Source: DATARH01 sp035504235
GTDB lineage: Bacteria > Pseudomonadota > Alphaproteobacteria > ATCC43930 > CGMCC-115725
Direction of reading: 5' to 3'
Length of the DNA: 16,622 nt
Assembly: GCA_035504235.1 (NCBI GenBank)
Contig: DATJSH010000100.1
Coordinates: 1-16,622 of the forward strand
Positions 6,843-14,859 of the stretch are shown here, piece after piece (within the stretch, counting starts at the first letter, position 1; each line of letters starts with the position of its first letter). Below the pieces are notes generated by a model, which was given only the letters and a program-made list of their open reading frames with translations, did no database searches and was not told the origin of the DNA. The position numbers were made by a program, and so were the translations under genes.

Positions 6843-7430
6843 ATGGCCTATGTCGACCCTCGCCTACAAGGCAAGCCCGCGCCGGTGGTCTCGGTCGCCG
6901 ACATGGAGCGAAACAACGTCGCCCGGCTCGCGGCGATGCAAGGCTCCGACCTCGCCTTTCTCGACCAGCGCATCCCCGGCTACCAGCGCGAGATCATCAA
7001 CATCATCGGCATGGGCGTGGTCGAGAACATGAAGGACGCGCGCCTCACGCCAAAGATCAAAGCCGGCGCGCACGGCTTTGCGGTGACCTATGTTCGCAAT
7101 ACGCCCAAGGGCCACGGCGCGGCGCTGCACCGGCACCCGACCGAGGAGGTGTTCATCGCCGTCAAGGGGCCGTGGGAGGTGTTCTGGCTCGAAGGCGACA
7201 GCGAGCGGGTCGTGACCTTGCAGCCGGGCGACATCGTCAACGTGCCGATCGGCATCTATCGCGGCTTCCGCAGCGCCAGCGACGACCCCGAAGCGACCTT
7301 GATCGCGGTGGTCGGCGGCCCCGACCCCGGCAAAGTCGACTGGCACCCTTCGGTCATCGACGCGGCGCGCAAAACCGGGCTCGACGTCGACGACGAGGGC
7401 CATCTGCTGGTCGACCAGGCGGCGGAGTAG
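6843..7430 (+). CDS. Cupin-domain protein of unknown substrate
   Basis: 195 aa with one cupin barrel, probably cytoplasmic (no signal peptide). Cupin motif 1 is GAALHRHPTEEVFIAVKG at about 92-109, giving H96, H98 and E102 as metal ligands. Motif 2 is LQPGDIVNVPIGIYRGFRS at 126-144; the His normally found before the GF(R/x) segment is replaced by Tyr139. The residual metal site would have two His and one Glu, so metal use and activity are uncertain. The ~85-residue N-terminal segment is not a domain I recognise. It follows rfbC by 52 bp and its TAG abuts the stop codon of the convergent Na/Pi transporter gene. Possible roles include a small-molecule dioxygenase, isomerase or binding protein; none can be chosen from sequence. 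Confidence 0.85.
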   Translation: MAYVDPRLQGKPAPVVSVADMERNNVARLAAMQGSDLAFLDQRIPGYQREIINIIGMGVVENMKDARLTPKIKAGAHGFAVTYVRNTPKGHGAALHRHPTEEVFIAVKGPWEVFWLEGDSERVVTLQPGDIVNVPIGIYRGFRSASDDPEATLIAVVGGPDPGKVDWHPSVIDAARKTGLDVDDEGHLLVDQAAE

Positions 7431-9101
7431 CTAAGCGTCGTCGTCCATGATCGCGTCCTGGCGCAGGCGGGTCGGCAGCAGCTCGCCGATACGGTCGAGC
7501 ACCGAGTCGGCGGCTGCGGTCAGGTGGCCGTTGATGCGCTTCAAATCGCGCAGCACATCGAGATGCAGCGCGCTGGTCTCGACACTTTCCACGCGCCCGG
7601 CGCGGATGCGCGCGAAATGGGCCTCGGTCGCCTGCGCTTCGAGGTCGCGGAAGACCGCCTCCTCGGCGAGCAGACGGCGCGCCGCGCGCGGGTCCTCGGT
7701 CATGAACACGGCCGCCGCCGCACTGACATTGCCGGCGAGCCGCTCTAGCATCGCGCGCATCTCCGCCTGCCCCTCGGCCGAGAACGCGAGGCCGCGTTTC
7801 AGCCGCTTGTTGGCGACCGCGACCAGGCCTTTTACGACGATGTCGCCGGCGTGTTCGAGGTTGGTCACGAAGCTAAGAATTTCCGACAGGCGGCGATTGT
7901 CGGAATCATCCAGCGACTCGGGATCGAGAGCGGTGAGATAGATCTTAATCTCGCTGCACAAGCGGTCGAGCACATCGTCGATGCCCTTTGTCGCGCCGAC
8001 CTGCTTGCGGTCGCCGGCAAGCGCATCGAGCGTGTTGCGCAGCATCGTCTCGAGCACATCGGCCATGCGCAGCGCCTCACGCGCCGCCCCGGCCAGCGCG
8101 ATCGCCGGAACCTCGCGCGCGTTCTCGTCGAGATAGATCGGCTTTGCCGGGTCGGTCGGCATGGCGCGCGCCGGCAGCAGCCATTGCAGGAAGCGCCCGA
8201 ACGGCCCCAGCACGGGGAGGAACAGCGCCGCCGTCACAAGGTTGAACGCGGTATGAAAATCGGCGACAGCGCGTGCCGAATTGGGCTCGAACACGACCAT
8301 CCACGGCCCGATCCACCGCATCAGCAAAAGCACCAGCACGGCGCCGACCACGCGGTTCAGCAGGTTGCCCATCGGCAGGCGTTTCGAGACGGGGTCGCCA
8401 CCGACGCCGCCCTCGATCAGCGGGTTGAGCGCCGAGCCGATATTGGCGCCGAGCACCAGCGCGAAGGCGCAATCGGGCGGCACCACCTGATTGGCGGCAA
8501 GCGAGACGATGAGAAGGACCGTCGCGACGCTCGAATGCGCAAGCCAGGTCAGCCCCGCGGCGAGGATCACGTCGAGCAGCGGTTGCGTCGCCAGCGAACC
8601 CATGAGGAGGCGCAGGCTCGGCACATCCTCATAGGGCGTCATCAGCGCCAGGAGGCCGTTAAGCGCCATCAGCATCAGGCCGAGCCCGATCGCCACCCGC
8701 CCCAGATCGCGCGGTCGCGACTGGCCGCCGCGGCGGAACAGCACGACGCCGATCAGGATGAAGAGCGGCGCCACCCGGCTGATGTCGAACGACAGCACCT
8801 GTACGATCAGCGTGGTGCCGATATTGGCGCCGAGCATCACCGCCAGCGCCGGCACCAGATCAACCAGTCCGCCCGCCGCGAAACTCGCCGCCATCAGCCC
8901 CGTCGCGGTGCTGCTCTGCAGTATCGCGGTGATGCCAAGGCCGGCCAGCAACGCCCGGAAGCGGTCGCCCACCGCGCGGCTGAGCACGCGCCGCAAATTG
9001 GGGCCGAAGGCGCGCTGGATGCCGGTTTGCACCATATGCACGCCCCACAACAGCAGGGCGATCGTGCCGGCCAGATCGACGAGAGTGAGGGTCGCATTCA
9101 T
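7431..9101 (-). CDS. Na+/phosphate cotransporter family protein with C-terminal PhoU-like domain
   Basis: Inner-membrane NptA/YjbB-type (SLC34-like) transporter of 556 aa. The membrane part (~1-310) has the family's inverted duplication: ILQSSTATGLM at 60-70 with GANIGTT at 91-97 in the first half, and LAHSSVATVLL at 187-197 with GANIGSA at 218-224 in the second. The second copy has HSS where the first has QSS. Residues ~330-550 are a soluble helical PhoU-like region likely to regulate transport or signal phosphate status. ATG 9101 is preceded by GGGAGGAG (9107-9114), a strong site. It lies 101 bp downstream of the ligase stop on the same strand, and its stop codon directly abuts that of the cupin gene. 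No Pho box was recognised. Confidence 0.94.
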   Translation of the reverse strand: MNATLTLVDLAGTIALLLWGVHMVQTGIQRAFGPNLRRVLSRAVGDRFRALLAGLGITAILQSSTATGLMAASFAAGGLVDLVPALAVMLGANIGTTLIVQVLSFDISRVAPLFILIGVVLFRRGGQSRPRDLGRVAIGLGLMLMALNGLLALMTPYEDVPSLRLLMGSLATQPLLDVILAAGLTWLAHSSVATVLLIVSLAANQVVPPDCAFALVLGANIGSALNPLIEGGVGGDPVSKRLPMGNLLNRVVGAVLVLLLMRWIGPWMVVFEPNSARAVADFHTAFNLVTAALFLPVLGPFGRFLQWLLPARAMPTDPAKPIYLDENAREVPAIALAGAAREALRMADVLETMLRNTLDALAGDRKQVGATKGIDDVLDRLCSEIKIYLTALDPESLDDSDNRRLSEILSFVTNLEHAGDIVVKGLVAVANKRLKRGLAFSAEGQAEMRAMLERLAGNVSAAAAVFMTEDPRAARRLLAEEAVFRDLEAQATEAHFARIRAGRVESVETSALHLDVLRDLKRINGHLTAAADSVLDRIGELLPTRLRQDAIMDDDA

Positions 9102-9185
9102 CGCCGCTCCTCCCTTACGGATCGTGCACTGGGCGCCGAAATTATCGAACCGGCGGCATATCGTGCATGACCCGGGGATTTCAAG

Positions 9186-9209
9186 AAAAATCGCCGGCCT
9201 CGTCAGGCC
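9186..9209 (-). terminator. Possible weak intrinsic terminator of the ligase gene
   Basis: On the minus strand GGCCT-GACG-AGGCC forms a perfect 5-bp stem with a 4-base loop that includes the ligase stop codon, followed after a few bases by a run of five Ts. The stem is short and the T run is separated from it, so function is doubtful. Confidence 0.3.
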
Positions 9210-10816
9210 ATCATCTTTTCCAGATTCTCCAGCGTGTCAGCCTCGGCAAAAGGCTTGTCCCAACGGATGCGGTGAACGCGCGGGAAGCGCATCGCCACGC
9301 CCGATTTGTGACGTGTCGAGCGATGCACGCTGTCGAAGGCAATTTCCAGCACGAGGCCCGGCGCCACCTCGCGCACCGGGCCGTAGCGCCGCACCGTGTT
9401 GTCCCGCACCCATTTGTCGAGAAGGCGCAGCTCGTCGTCGGTGAAGCCCGAATAGGCCTTTCCGACCGGCACCAGCGCATCGTCGCGCCAAGCGCCGAAG
9501 GTATAGTCGGAATAGAATGACGAGCGTTTGCCGTGGCCGCGCTGGGCGTACATCAGCACCGCGTCGATGGTCAGCGCGCCGCGTTTCCACTTGAACCACG
9601 GCCCTTTCGGCCGGCCCGACAGATAGGGCGAGTCGCGGCGTTTCAGCATCAGCCCTTCGATGCCGTTGGCCCGGGCATCGTCGCGCAGCGCCTTGAGGTC
9701 GTCCCAGGTCTCGAATGCCACCAGCGGCGACAAATCGAGCCGCGGGCGCGGCGCGTTGCCGTACCAGGTTTCAAGGCCACGGCGCCGCTCGGTGAGGGGC
9801 AGCGGCCGCAGGTCTTCCTCGCCGAGCCGCAGAATGTCGTACAGCCGGACCGCCGCGGGGAATTCGGCCAGCATTTTCGCGGTCGGGGTCTTGCGGTTAA
9901 GGCGCTGCTGAAGGTCGTTGAACGGCGCCACCTCGCCGTCGCGGATCACCAGAAGCTCGCCGTCGAGCGCGATATCGTCGGGCATGGCCTCGACGAGGTC
10001 CGGGAAGGCCGGGCCGATCTGGTCGCCGGAGCGCGAATAGAGCCGCCGCTCGCCACCGCGCGACACGAGCTGAACGCGGATGCCGTCCCATTTCCATTCG
10101 GCGAAATAGGCAGCGGGGTCGAGCGCGGCGAGGTCGTCTTCCGCCAAGGGCTGCGACAGCATCAGCGGGGTGAAATTCGGCAAACCGCCGATCTCGGGCC
10201 GCGGCGCCTTGCCGTCGAGCCAGGCGAAGAGCGGCCCATACGGCGGCGCGAGGCCGTGCCAGACTTCCTCGATCTCCTCGATGCGCGCACCGGCGCCTTC
10301 GGCGAGCGCCATCTTGGCGAGCCGCGCGGAGACGCCGATACGCAGCGCGCCGGTGACGAGCTTCAACAGCGCCCAGCGCCCGGTCGCGTCGAGCCGGTTG
10401 AGCCAGCCGGCGAGATGCGCGCCAACCTCGGCGCGGCTCGCGAGGCGCAGGGTCTCGATGATTTCTGACAGGCGGAGCGGCGAACCCTCACCCGGTTCGT
10501 CGCTATGCGCCGAACCACCCTCTCCCGCTTGCGGGAGAGAGGATTTCTCCGGCCAGATCAGCGACACGGTCTCCGCGAGGTCGCCGACAAAGTCGAGCGA
10601 CCAGGCGAAGAGCTCGGGGTCGACCCGCGCCACGGCCAGCGCGCGTACCTGGCCCGGCTTGGCCTCGGCGAACACCAGTTCACCGGTCAGCGCCGCAAGC
10701 GCCCAGCCGCGTTCGGGGTCGGGCTGGGTCGCGAAATACTCCTGCATCAGACGCAATTTGCCATTGCGCGACGGGGTGAAGAGCAGCGCGTCGAGCAGCT
10801 CGGCGAAGCGGTTCAT
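9203..10816 (-). CDS. ATP-dependent DNA ligase, cisplatin damage response type
   Basis: Seals DNA nicks through a ligase-AMP intermediate; this bacterial family occurs with an MBL exonuclease, a DEXH helicase and a phosphoesterase in a DNA-damage module. It is 537 aa from ATG 10816. Domains: N-terminal DNA-binding (~1-200), adenylation (~240-412), OB fold (~415-537). Adenylation motifs are EWKWDGIR with nucleophile Lys242, LDGEL with Glu287, EGLMLK at 387-392, and WFKWK with Lys409 and Lys411. The start MNRFAELLDALLFTPSRN matches the family; the frame stays open upstream to 10897, and no good ribosome-binding site marks either start. Residues ~92-113 are an insert encoded by a palindromic repeat, lying in the linker between ...ETVSLIWP and LSEIIETL. 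All catalytic motifs are intact, so the enzyme is probably active. Confidence 0.95.
   Translation of the reverse strand: MNRFAELLDALLFTPSRNGKLRLMQEYFATQPDPERGWALAALTGELVFAEAKPGQVRALAVARVDPELFAWSLDFVGDLAETVSLIWPEKSSLPQAGEGGSAHSDEPGEGSPLRLSEIIETLRLASRAEVGAHLAGWLNRLDATGRWALLKLVTGALRIGVSARLAKMALAEGAGARIEEIEEVWHGLAPPYGPLFAWLDGKAPRPEIGGLPNFTPLMLSQPLAEDDLAALDPAAYFAEWKWDGIRVQLVSRGGERRLYSRSGDQIGPAFPDLVEAMPDDIALDGELLVIRDGEVAPFNDLQQRLNRKTPTAKMLAEFPAAVRLYDILRLGEEDLRPLPLTERRRGLETWYGNAPRPRLDLSPLVAFETWDDLKALRDDARANGIEGLMLKRRDSPYLSGRPKGPWFKWKRGALTIDAVLMYAQRGHGKRSSFYSDYTFGAWRDDALVPVGKAYSGFTDDELRLLDKWVRDNTVRRYGPVREVAPGLVLEIAFDSVHRSTRHKSGVAMRFPRVHRIRWDKPFAEADTLENLEKMMA
10486..10542. repeat. Palindromic repeat element inserted in frame within the ligase coding sequence
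   Basis: Two nested hairpins: CTCTCCCGC (10520-10528), TT, GCGGGAGAG (10531-10539); and GGTTCG (10494-10499) with CGAACC (10511-10516). The layout 'CCCTCACCC ... CACCCTCTCCCGC-TT-GCGGGAGAG' resembles a dispersed intergenic repeat I recall from many alphaproteobacteria. Read in the ligase frame it encodes a Gly/Glu/Ser-rich segment starting SLPQAGEGG and ending GEGSPL, with no stop. No second copy occurs in this window, so the family assignment rests on recall rather than on comparison here. Confidence 0.75.
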
Positions 10817-10958
10817 CGTGCCCGCGCCGCCATCGCTTAGATCGGGGCCGAAGCTTTGGTCCACCGCAGCGGTCATGACGCAAGTATAACACCGCAAGAA
10901 TCGGGCATGACCTCCCCGGTAGTTGCTCTAACGTCCGCGCCGTACGACAAGATTTCCG

Positions 10959-12290
10959 ATGACCGACAGCGCCATTCCCCGCAAAACCCCGTCCCGGCTG
11001 CCGTTCTTCTATGGCTGGCTGCTGGTGGCGGTCGCGTTTGTGACGATGGCGGTCGGGGTCAACGCGCGCACCGCCTTTTCGCTTCTTTATCCGCCGATCC
11101 TCAAGGATTTCGGCTGGGATCGCGGCCTCACCGCCGGCATTTTTTCGTTCGGCTTTCTGCTGTCGGCGCTGATCACCCCATTGGCCGGGCGGCTGATCGA
11201 CCGGCGCGGCCCGCGGCTCATCGTCGAAATCGGGATCGTCACGCTGGGCGCCGGTCTCCTGCTTGCGACCCTCGCGCAGGAGCCATGGCAGCTTTACCTG
11301 ACCTTGGGCGCGATGTGTGGCGCCGGGGTCAACTGCTTCACCTACACGACGCAGTCGATCTACCTGCCGCACTGGTTCGTACGCCGGCGCGGGCTGGCGA
11401 TCAGTATCGCGTTTTCCGGCGTTGGCATCGGCTCGATCACCATCCTGCCCTGGCTGCAATATCTGATCGGCACCGGCGGCTGGCGTGCCGGGTGCTGGAT
11501 GCTCGGCATCCTGGTCGTGGCGCTGTTGGGTCCCATCAACCTGCTGCTGCGGCATCGGCCCGAGGAGATGGGCCTGGAACCCGACGGCGAGCACGCCGCG
11601 AGGGTCGCCGCCAACAATCGCAGCAACATCGTCGACCCGGCCTGGGCGGCGATCGAGTGGACGCTCGGCCGGGCGCTCAAGACAAGCCGCTTCTGGTGGC
11701 TGGCGCTCGGCTATTTCGGCAGCCTTTTCGCCTGGTACGCGGTGCAGGTGCACCAGACCAAATACCTGACCGAAATCGGCTTTTCGGCGACCGGCGCGGC
11801 CTGGGCGCTCGGGCTCGTCAGCCTGGTCGCGGTGCCGGGGCAGATCGCGCTCGGCCATCTGTCCGACCGCATCGGCCGCGAGTGGATCTGGGCGATCGGC
11901 AATGGCGGGTTCGTGCTCTGCTACCTGGCGCTGATCGCGCTCAAGATGCACCCGACCATGGCTCTGTTGTGGGCGATGGTCATCGCGCAGGGGACGCTCG
12001 GCTACAGCCTCACCTCGGTGATGGGGCCAATCCCGGCGGAGATTTTCGCCGGCAAGCACCAGGGCAGCATTTTCGGCGTGGTGATGCTGTCGGGGATTAT
12101 CGGCGGCGCGGCCGGACCATGGGTCGCCGGGACGCTGCACGATCTTGTCGGCAGCTACGCGCCGACCTTCTGGGTGTGCATCGGCCTCAACATTGTCTCG
12201 GCCGCCGCGATCTGGCGCGCGGCGCCGCGCAAGGTGCGCGCCGTCGCGGGACGCGTCCCCCTGATCCCGGCTCACTCCTCGTCTTCGTAG
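10959..12290 (+). CDS. MFS transporter, FYGW-type (oxalate/formate antiporter or monocarboxylate porter-like)
   Basis: Inner-membrane carrier of 443 aa with about 12 hydrophobic segments. It starts after a short basic N-terminus with FFYGWLLVAVAF at 16-27, a hallmark of the MCT/OFA-like branch of the major facilitator superfamily. Motif A is present in both halves: GRLIDRRGPR at 77-86 and GHLSDRIGRE in the second half. The substrate is probably an organic anion by family, but cannot be assigned. ATG 10959 lacks a strong ribosome-binding site. It is divergent from the ligase (142 bp) and its last 19 bases overlap the 3' end of the exonuclease gene, so it sits between two genes that are usually adjacent. 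Confidence 0.92.
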   Translation: MTDSAIPRKTPSRLPFFYGWLLVAVAFVTMAVGVNARTAFSLLYPPILKDFGWDRGLTAGIFSFGFLLSALITPLAGRLIDRRGPRLIVEIGIVTLGAGLLLATLAQEPWQLYLTLGAMCGAGVNCFTYTTQSIYLPHWFVRRRGLAISIAFSGVGIGSITILPWLQYLIGTGGWRAGCWMLGILVVALLGPINLLLRHRPEEMGLEPDGEHAARVAANNRSNIVDPAWAAIEWTLGRALKTSRFWWLALGYFGSLFAWYAVQVHQTKYLTEIGFSATGAAWALGLVSLVAVPGQIALGHLSDRIGREWIWAIGNGGFVLCYLALIALKMHPTMALLWAMVIAQGTLGYSLTSVMGPIPAEIFAGKHQGSIFGVVMLSGIIGGAAGPWVAGTLHDLVGSYAPTFWVCIGLNIVSAAAIWRAAPRKVRAVAGRVPLIPAHSSSS

Positions 12291-13285
12291 CCGAGCAGCG
12301 CTAACGCCTTGGCCTTGAGGCCCTTGCCGGTGGCGTAATAGACCAGCGCCTCCTCGTTGCCGTGGGTGACCCAGATTTCCGGCGCGCCGACATCGTCGAG
12401 GGTCTGGATCAGCTCATCCCAATCGGCATGGTCGGAAATGACCAGCGGCAACTCGACGCCGCTCGCTTTCGCCCTTTGTTTGACGCACATCCAGCCTGAA
12501 GCCATCGCCGCGACAGGATCGGGCAGACGGCGCGACCAGCGGTCGGCGATGGCGCCGGGCGGCGCCAGCACGACTTGCCCGGCAAGCTCGGTCTTCGACG
12601 CGCCGGTCGCCGGCAGCAGCTCGCCGAGCGCGACGCCGAGGCGCTCGTAGAGCTCGCAGAGGCCGATCAGCGCACCGTGCAGATAGATCGGCGCATCGTA
12701 GCCGGCCTCGCGCAGCAAGGCGATGACCCGCTGGCATTTGCCGAGCGCATAGACGCCGACCAGATGGCAGCGTTCGGGAAACAGCGATACCGAATGGAGC
12801 AGCCGGGCGATCTCGTCCCGGTCGGGTGGGTGGCGGAACACCGGCAAGCCGAAGGTCGCCTCGGTGATGAAGACGTCGCAAGGGACCGGCTCGAACGGCG
12901 GGCAGGTCGGATCGCGCCGGCGTTTGTAGTCGCCCGAGACGACGACCCGGCTGCCTTTGTATTCGAGCACCGCTTGGGCGCTGCCAAGCACATGGCCCGC
13001 CGGGACCAAGGTCACAGCCACATCGGCGACCATCATTCGCTCGCCATAGCCGATCGCCAGCTTCGCACCGCCAGCCCCGTCCTCGCCGTAACGCTGACGC
13101 ATGATCTCGAGGGTTTCGTGTGTCACCAGGGCATGGCCGTGACCGGGCCGGGCGTGGTCGCCGTGGCCGTGGGTGATGACCGCCCAGTCGACGGGCCGCA
13201 CCGGGTCGATGAAGAAATTTCCCGGCTCGCAATAAAGCCCGCTCGGGGTGACGCGCAGCCAGGTTTCGGGATGCGGGGCAGGCAT
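12272..13285 (-). CDS. Ligase-associated DNA damage response exonuclease (MBL fold)
   Basis: Metallo-beta-lactamase/beta-CASP nuclease of 337 aa, of the family that accompanies the cisplatin-type DNA ligase and is thought to process broken DNA ends. Metal-binding residues are all visible: HGHGDH at 39-44, H98 in VPAGHVLGS, D119 in VSGDYK, E142 in TEATFG, H286 in SDHADW and H308 in THGNEE. The conserved N-terminal block WLRVTPSGLYCEPGNFFIDP supports the subfamily. ATG 13285 is 10 bases after the stop of the upstream MFS gene, so they are likely co-transcribed; the ribosome-binding site is weak. Its ligase partner lies 1.5 kb further on, with an opposite-strand MFS gene in between. The helicase and phosphoesterase of the module are not in this window. 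Confidence 0.94.
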   Translation of the reverse strand: MPAPHPETWLRVTPSGLYCEPGNFFIDPVRPVDWAVITHGHGDHARPGHGHALVTHETLEIMRQRYGEDGAGGAKLAIGYGERMMVADVAVTLVPAGHVLGSAQAVLEYKGSRVVVSGDYKRRRDPTCPPFEPVPCDVFITEATFGLPVFRHPPDRDEIARLLHSVSLFPERCHLVGVYALGKCQRVIALLREAGYDAPIYLHGALIGLCELYERLGVALGELLPATGASKTELAGQVVLAPPGAIADRWSRRLPDPVAAMASGWMCVKQRAKASGVELPLVISDHADWDELIQTLDDVGAPEIWVTHGNEEALVYYATGKGLKAKALALLGYEDEE

Positions 13286-13295
13286 ACTGCGAAAT

Positions 13296-14717
13296 TTAGC
13301 GCGCGGAGATCGGCCGAGCGACGTCTTCCAATGATTGGCGCTCGGCCTTGACGCCGATCAGCAGCTCGACAATCGCCGCGCCCACCATCAATCCGGCGCC
13401 AAACAGATAACCGAGAAAGACGTTGCCGCGCTCGCCGGAGCCGATCAGCGCCGCGAACAGATAGGGCGCGACCGCGCCGCCACAGGCGGTGCCGATCGCA
13501 TAGAAGAAGGCGATCGCCATCGCCCGCGCCTCCAGCGGGAAGCTTTCGCTGACCGTCAGATAGGCGGCGCTCGCCGCCGCCGACGCAAAGAAGAAGATGC
13601 CGGTCCAGCACGCGGTCAACGCCGCTGCACCGACAAGGCCTTCGCGGAACACATAGCCCACGATCGCGAGCAGCACGCCGGAGATCGCATAGGTGAAGGT
13701 AATCATCGGCTTGCGCCCGATCGTATCGAAGAGCGGCCCCAGGACCAGAGGCCCGATGAAATTGCCGAGCGCGAAGGGCAGGATGTACCAACCGATCGAC
13801 GCCGACGGCACACTGAAAAAACGGGTCAGCACCAGCGCGTAGGAAAAGAAAATTGCGTTGTAAAAGAACGCCTGCGTTCCCATCAGCGCGAGGCCGAGCA
13901 GCGCCCGGCTCGGGTATTCGCGGATCACCGCAAGCACGATGTCGATCATCGAATTTTGCGTCGGGTTGAGCCGGATCCGGCCCTTTGGCGGCGGCAGCCG
14001 ATGTCCTTCGACCCGCTGCTCGATCTCGCCGACCACCGCTTCCGCCTCCTTCAAGCGATTGTGCAGCATAAGCCAGCGCGGGCTTTCCGGGACCCAGCGG
14101 CGCAGCAGCAGGATCGCGAGGCCGAGCACCGCGCCGATGCCGAAGGCGGCGCGCCAGCCCCAATCGGGCGGCAGCGTGCCGGGCTTCAAAAACACCACCG
14201 CGCCCAGCGCGCCAATCGCCGCGCCGACCCAGAAGCTGCCGTTGATCGCGAGGTCGGTGCGGCCGCGGAATCGCGCCGGCACCAGTTCCTGGATCGCCGA
14301 GTTGATCGCCGCGTACTCGCCGCCTATCCCGGCCCCGGTCAGCAGCCGGAAGAGCGCGAAACTGGCGAAATCCCAGGACAGAGCGGTCGCGGCGGTGGCG
14401 ACGAGATAAAGGCCGAGGGTCACCATGAAGAGCTTCTTGCGGCCGAAGCGGTCGGTCGCATAGCCGAACAGGAACGCGCCCGCCACCGCGCCGACCAGAT
14501 AGGCGGTGCTGACCAGCCCGACCTCGACTTCCGAGAAGTGCAGCACCCGGCTCTCCTGCAGCGCGCCGCTGATCGAGCCGGCCAGCGTCACTTCAAGTCC
14601 GTCGAGGATCCAGGTGATGCCAAGCGCGACGACGACCAGGGTGTGAAACCGCGACCACGGCAATCGATCGAGGCGAGCTGGGATATCTGTCTCGATTTCA
14701 GCGTTTACCGAGGGCAT
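13296..14717 (-). CDS. MFS transporter, sugar-porter-like
   Basis: Inner-membrane carrier of 473 aa with about 12 membrane segments. Features: WILDGLEVTLAGSI with Asp39 in the first membrane helix, motif A GYATDRFGRKK at 85-95, RLLTGAGIGGEYAAINS at 124-140, RFRGR at 149-153, PESPRW at 210-215, and DTIGRK at the start of the second half. These match the sugar/metabolite-H+ symporter branch; the substrate is unknown. The start is ambiguous: ATG 14717 and ATG 14747 (ten residues longer) both lack a ribosome-binding site. The frame stays open to 15434, but that stretch is antisense to the mechanosensitive channel gene and is not protein-like. It is probably in one transcript with the exonuclease. 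Confidence 0.9.
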   Translation of the reverse strand: MPSVNAEIETDIPARLDRLPWSRFHTLVVVALGITWILDGLEVTLAGSISGALQESRVLHFSEVEVGLVSTAYLVGAVAGAFLFGYATDRFGRKKLFMVTLGLYLVATAATALSWDFASFALFRLLTGAGIGGEYAAINSAIQELVPARFRGRTDLAINGSFWVGAAIGALGAVVFLKPGTLPPDWGWRAAFGIGAVLGLAILLLRRWVPESPRWLMLHNRLKEAEAVVGEIEQRVEGHRLPPPKGRIRLNPTQNSMIDIVLAVIREYPSRALLGLALMGTQAFFYNAIFFSYALVLTRFFSVPSASIGWYILPFALGNFIGPLVLGPLFDTIGRKPMITFTYAISGVLLAIVGYVFREGLVGAAALTACWTGIFFFASAAASAAYLTVSESFPLEARAMAIAFFYAIGTACGGAVAPYLFAALIGSGERGNVFLGYLFGAGLMVGAAIVELLIGVKAERQSLEDVARPISAR

Positions 14718-14859
14718 ATCGCGAGAACGCCCGACGGGGGGATGCATCGCCGGGCTCAGAGGAGAAAATTCTTCGCGTTGCAGATCAAGGGGATAAGGCC
14801 AGCGCGACCCGACGTGCCGGTCGTCCAGCCATCTTCCATGGATGAATCGGGTTTTCCGA

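Noticed and set aside
10859..10897. TATACT on the minus strand upstream of the ligase as a -10 element
   Set aside because: No acceptable -35 hexamer lies 16-18 bases upstream, so a promoter call would be guesswork.
10680..12275. Open frame of 531 codons on the minus strand across the MFS gene
   Set aside because: Arg/Asp/Pro/Gln-rich shadow of the plus-strand MFS gene, which has recognisable membrane helices and motif A. It would also have to overlap the ligase 5' end.
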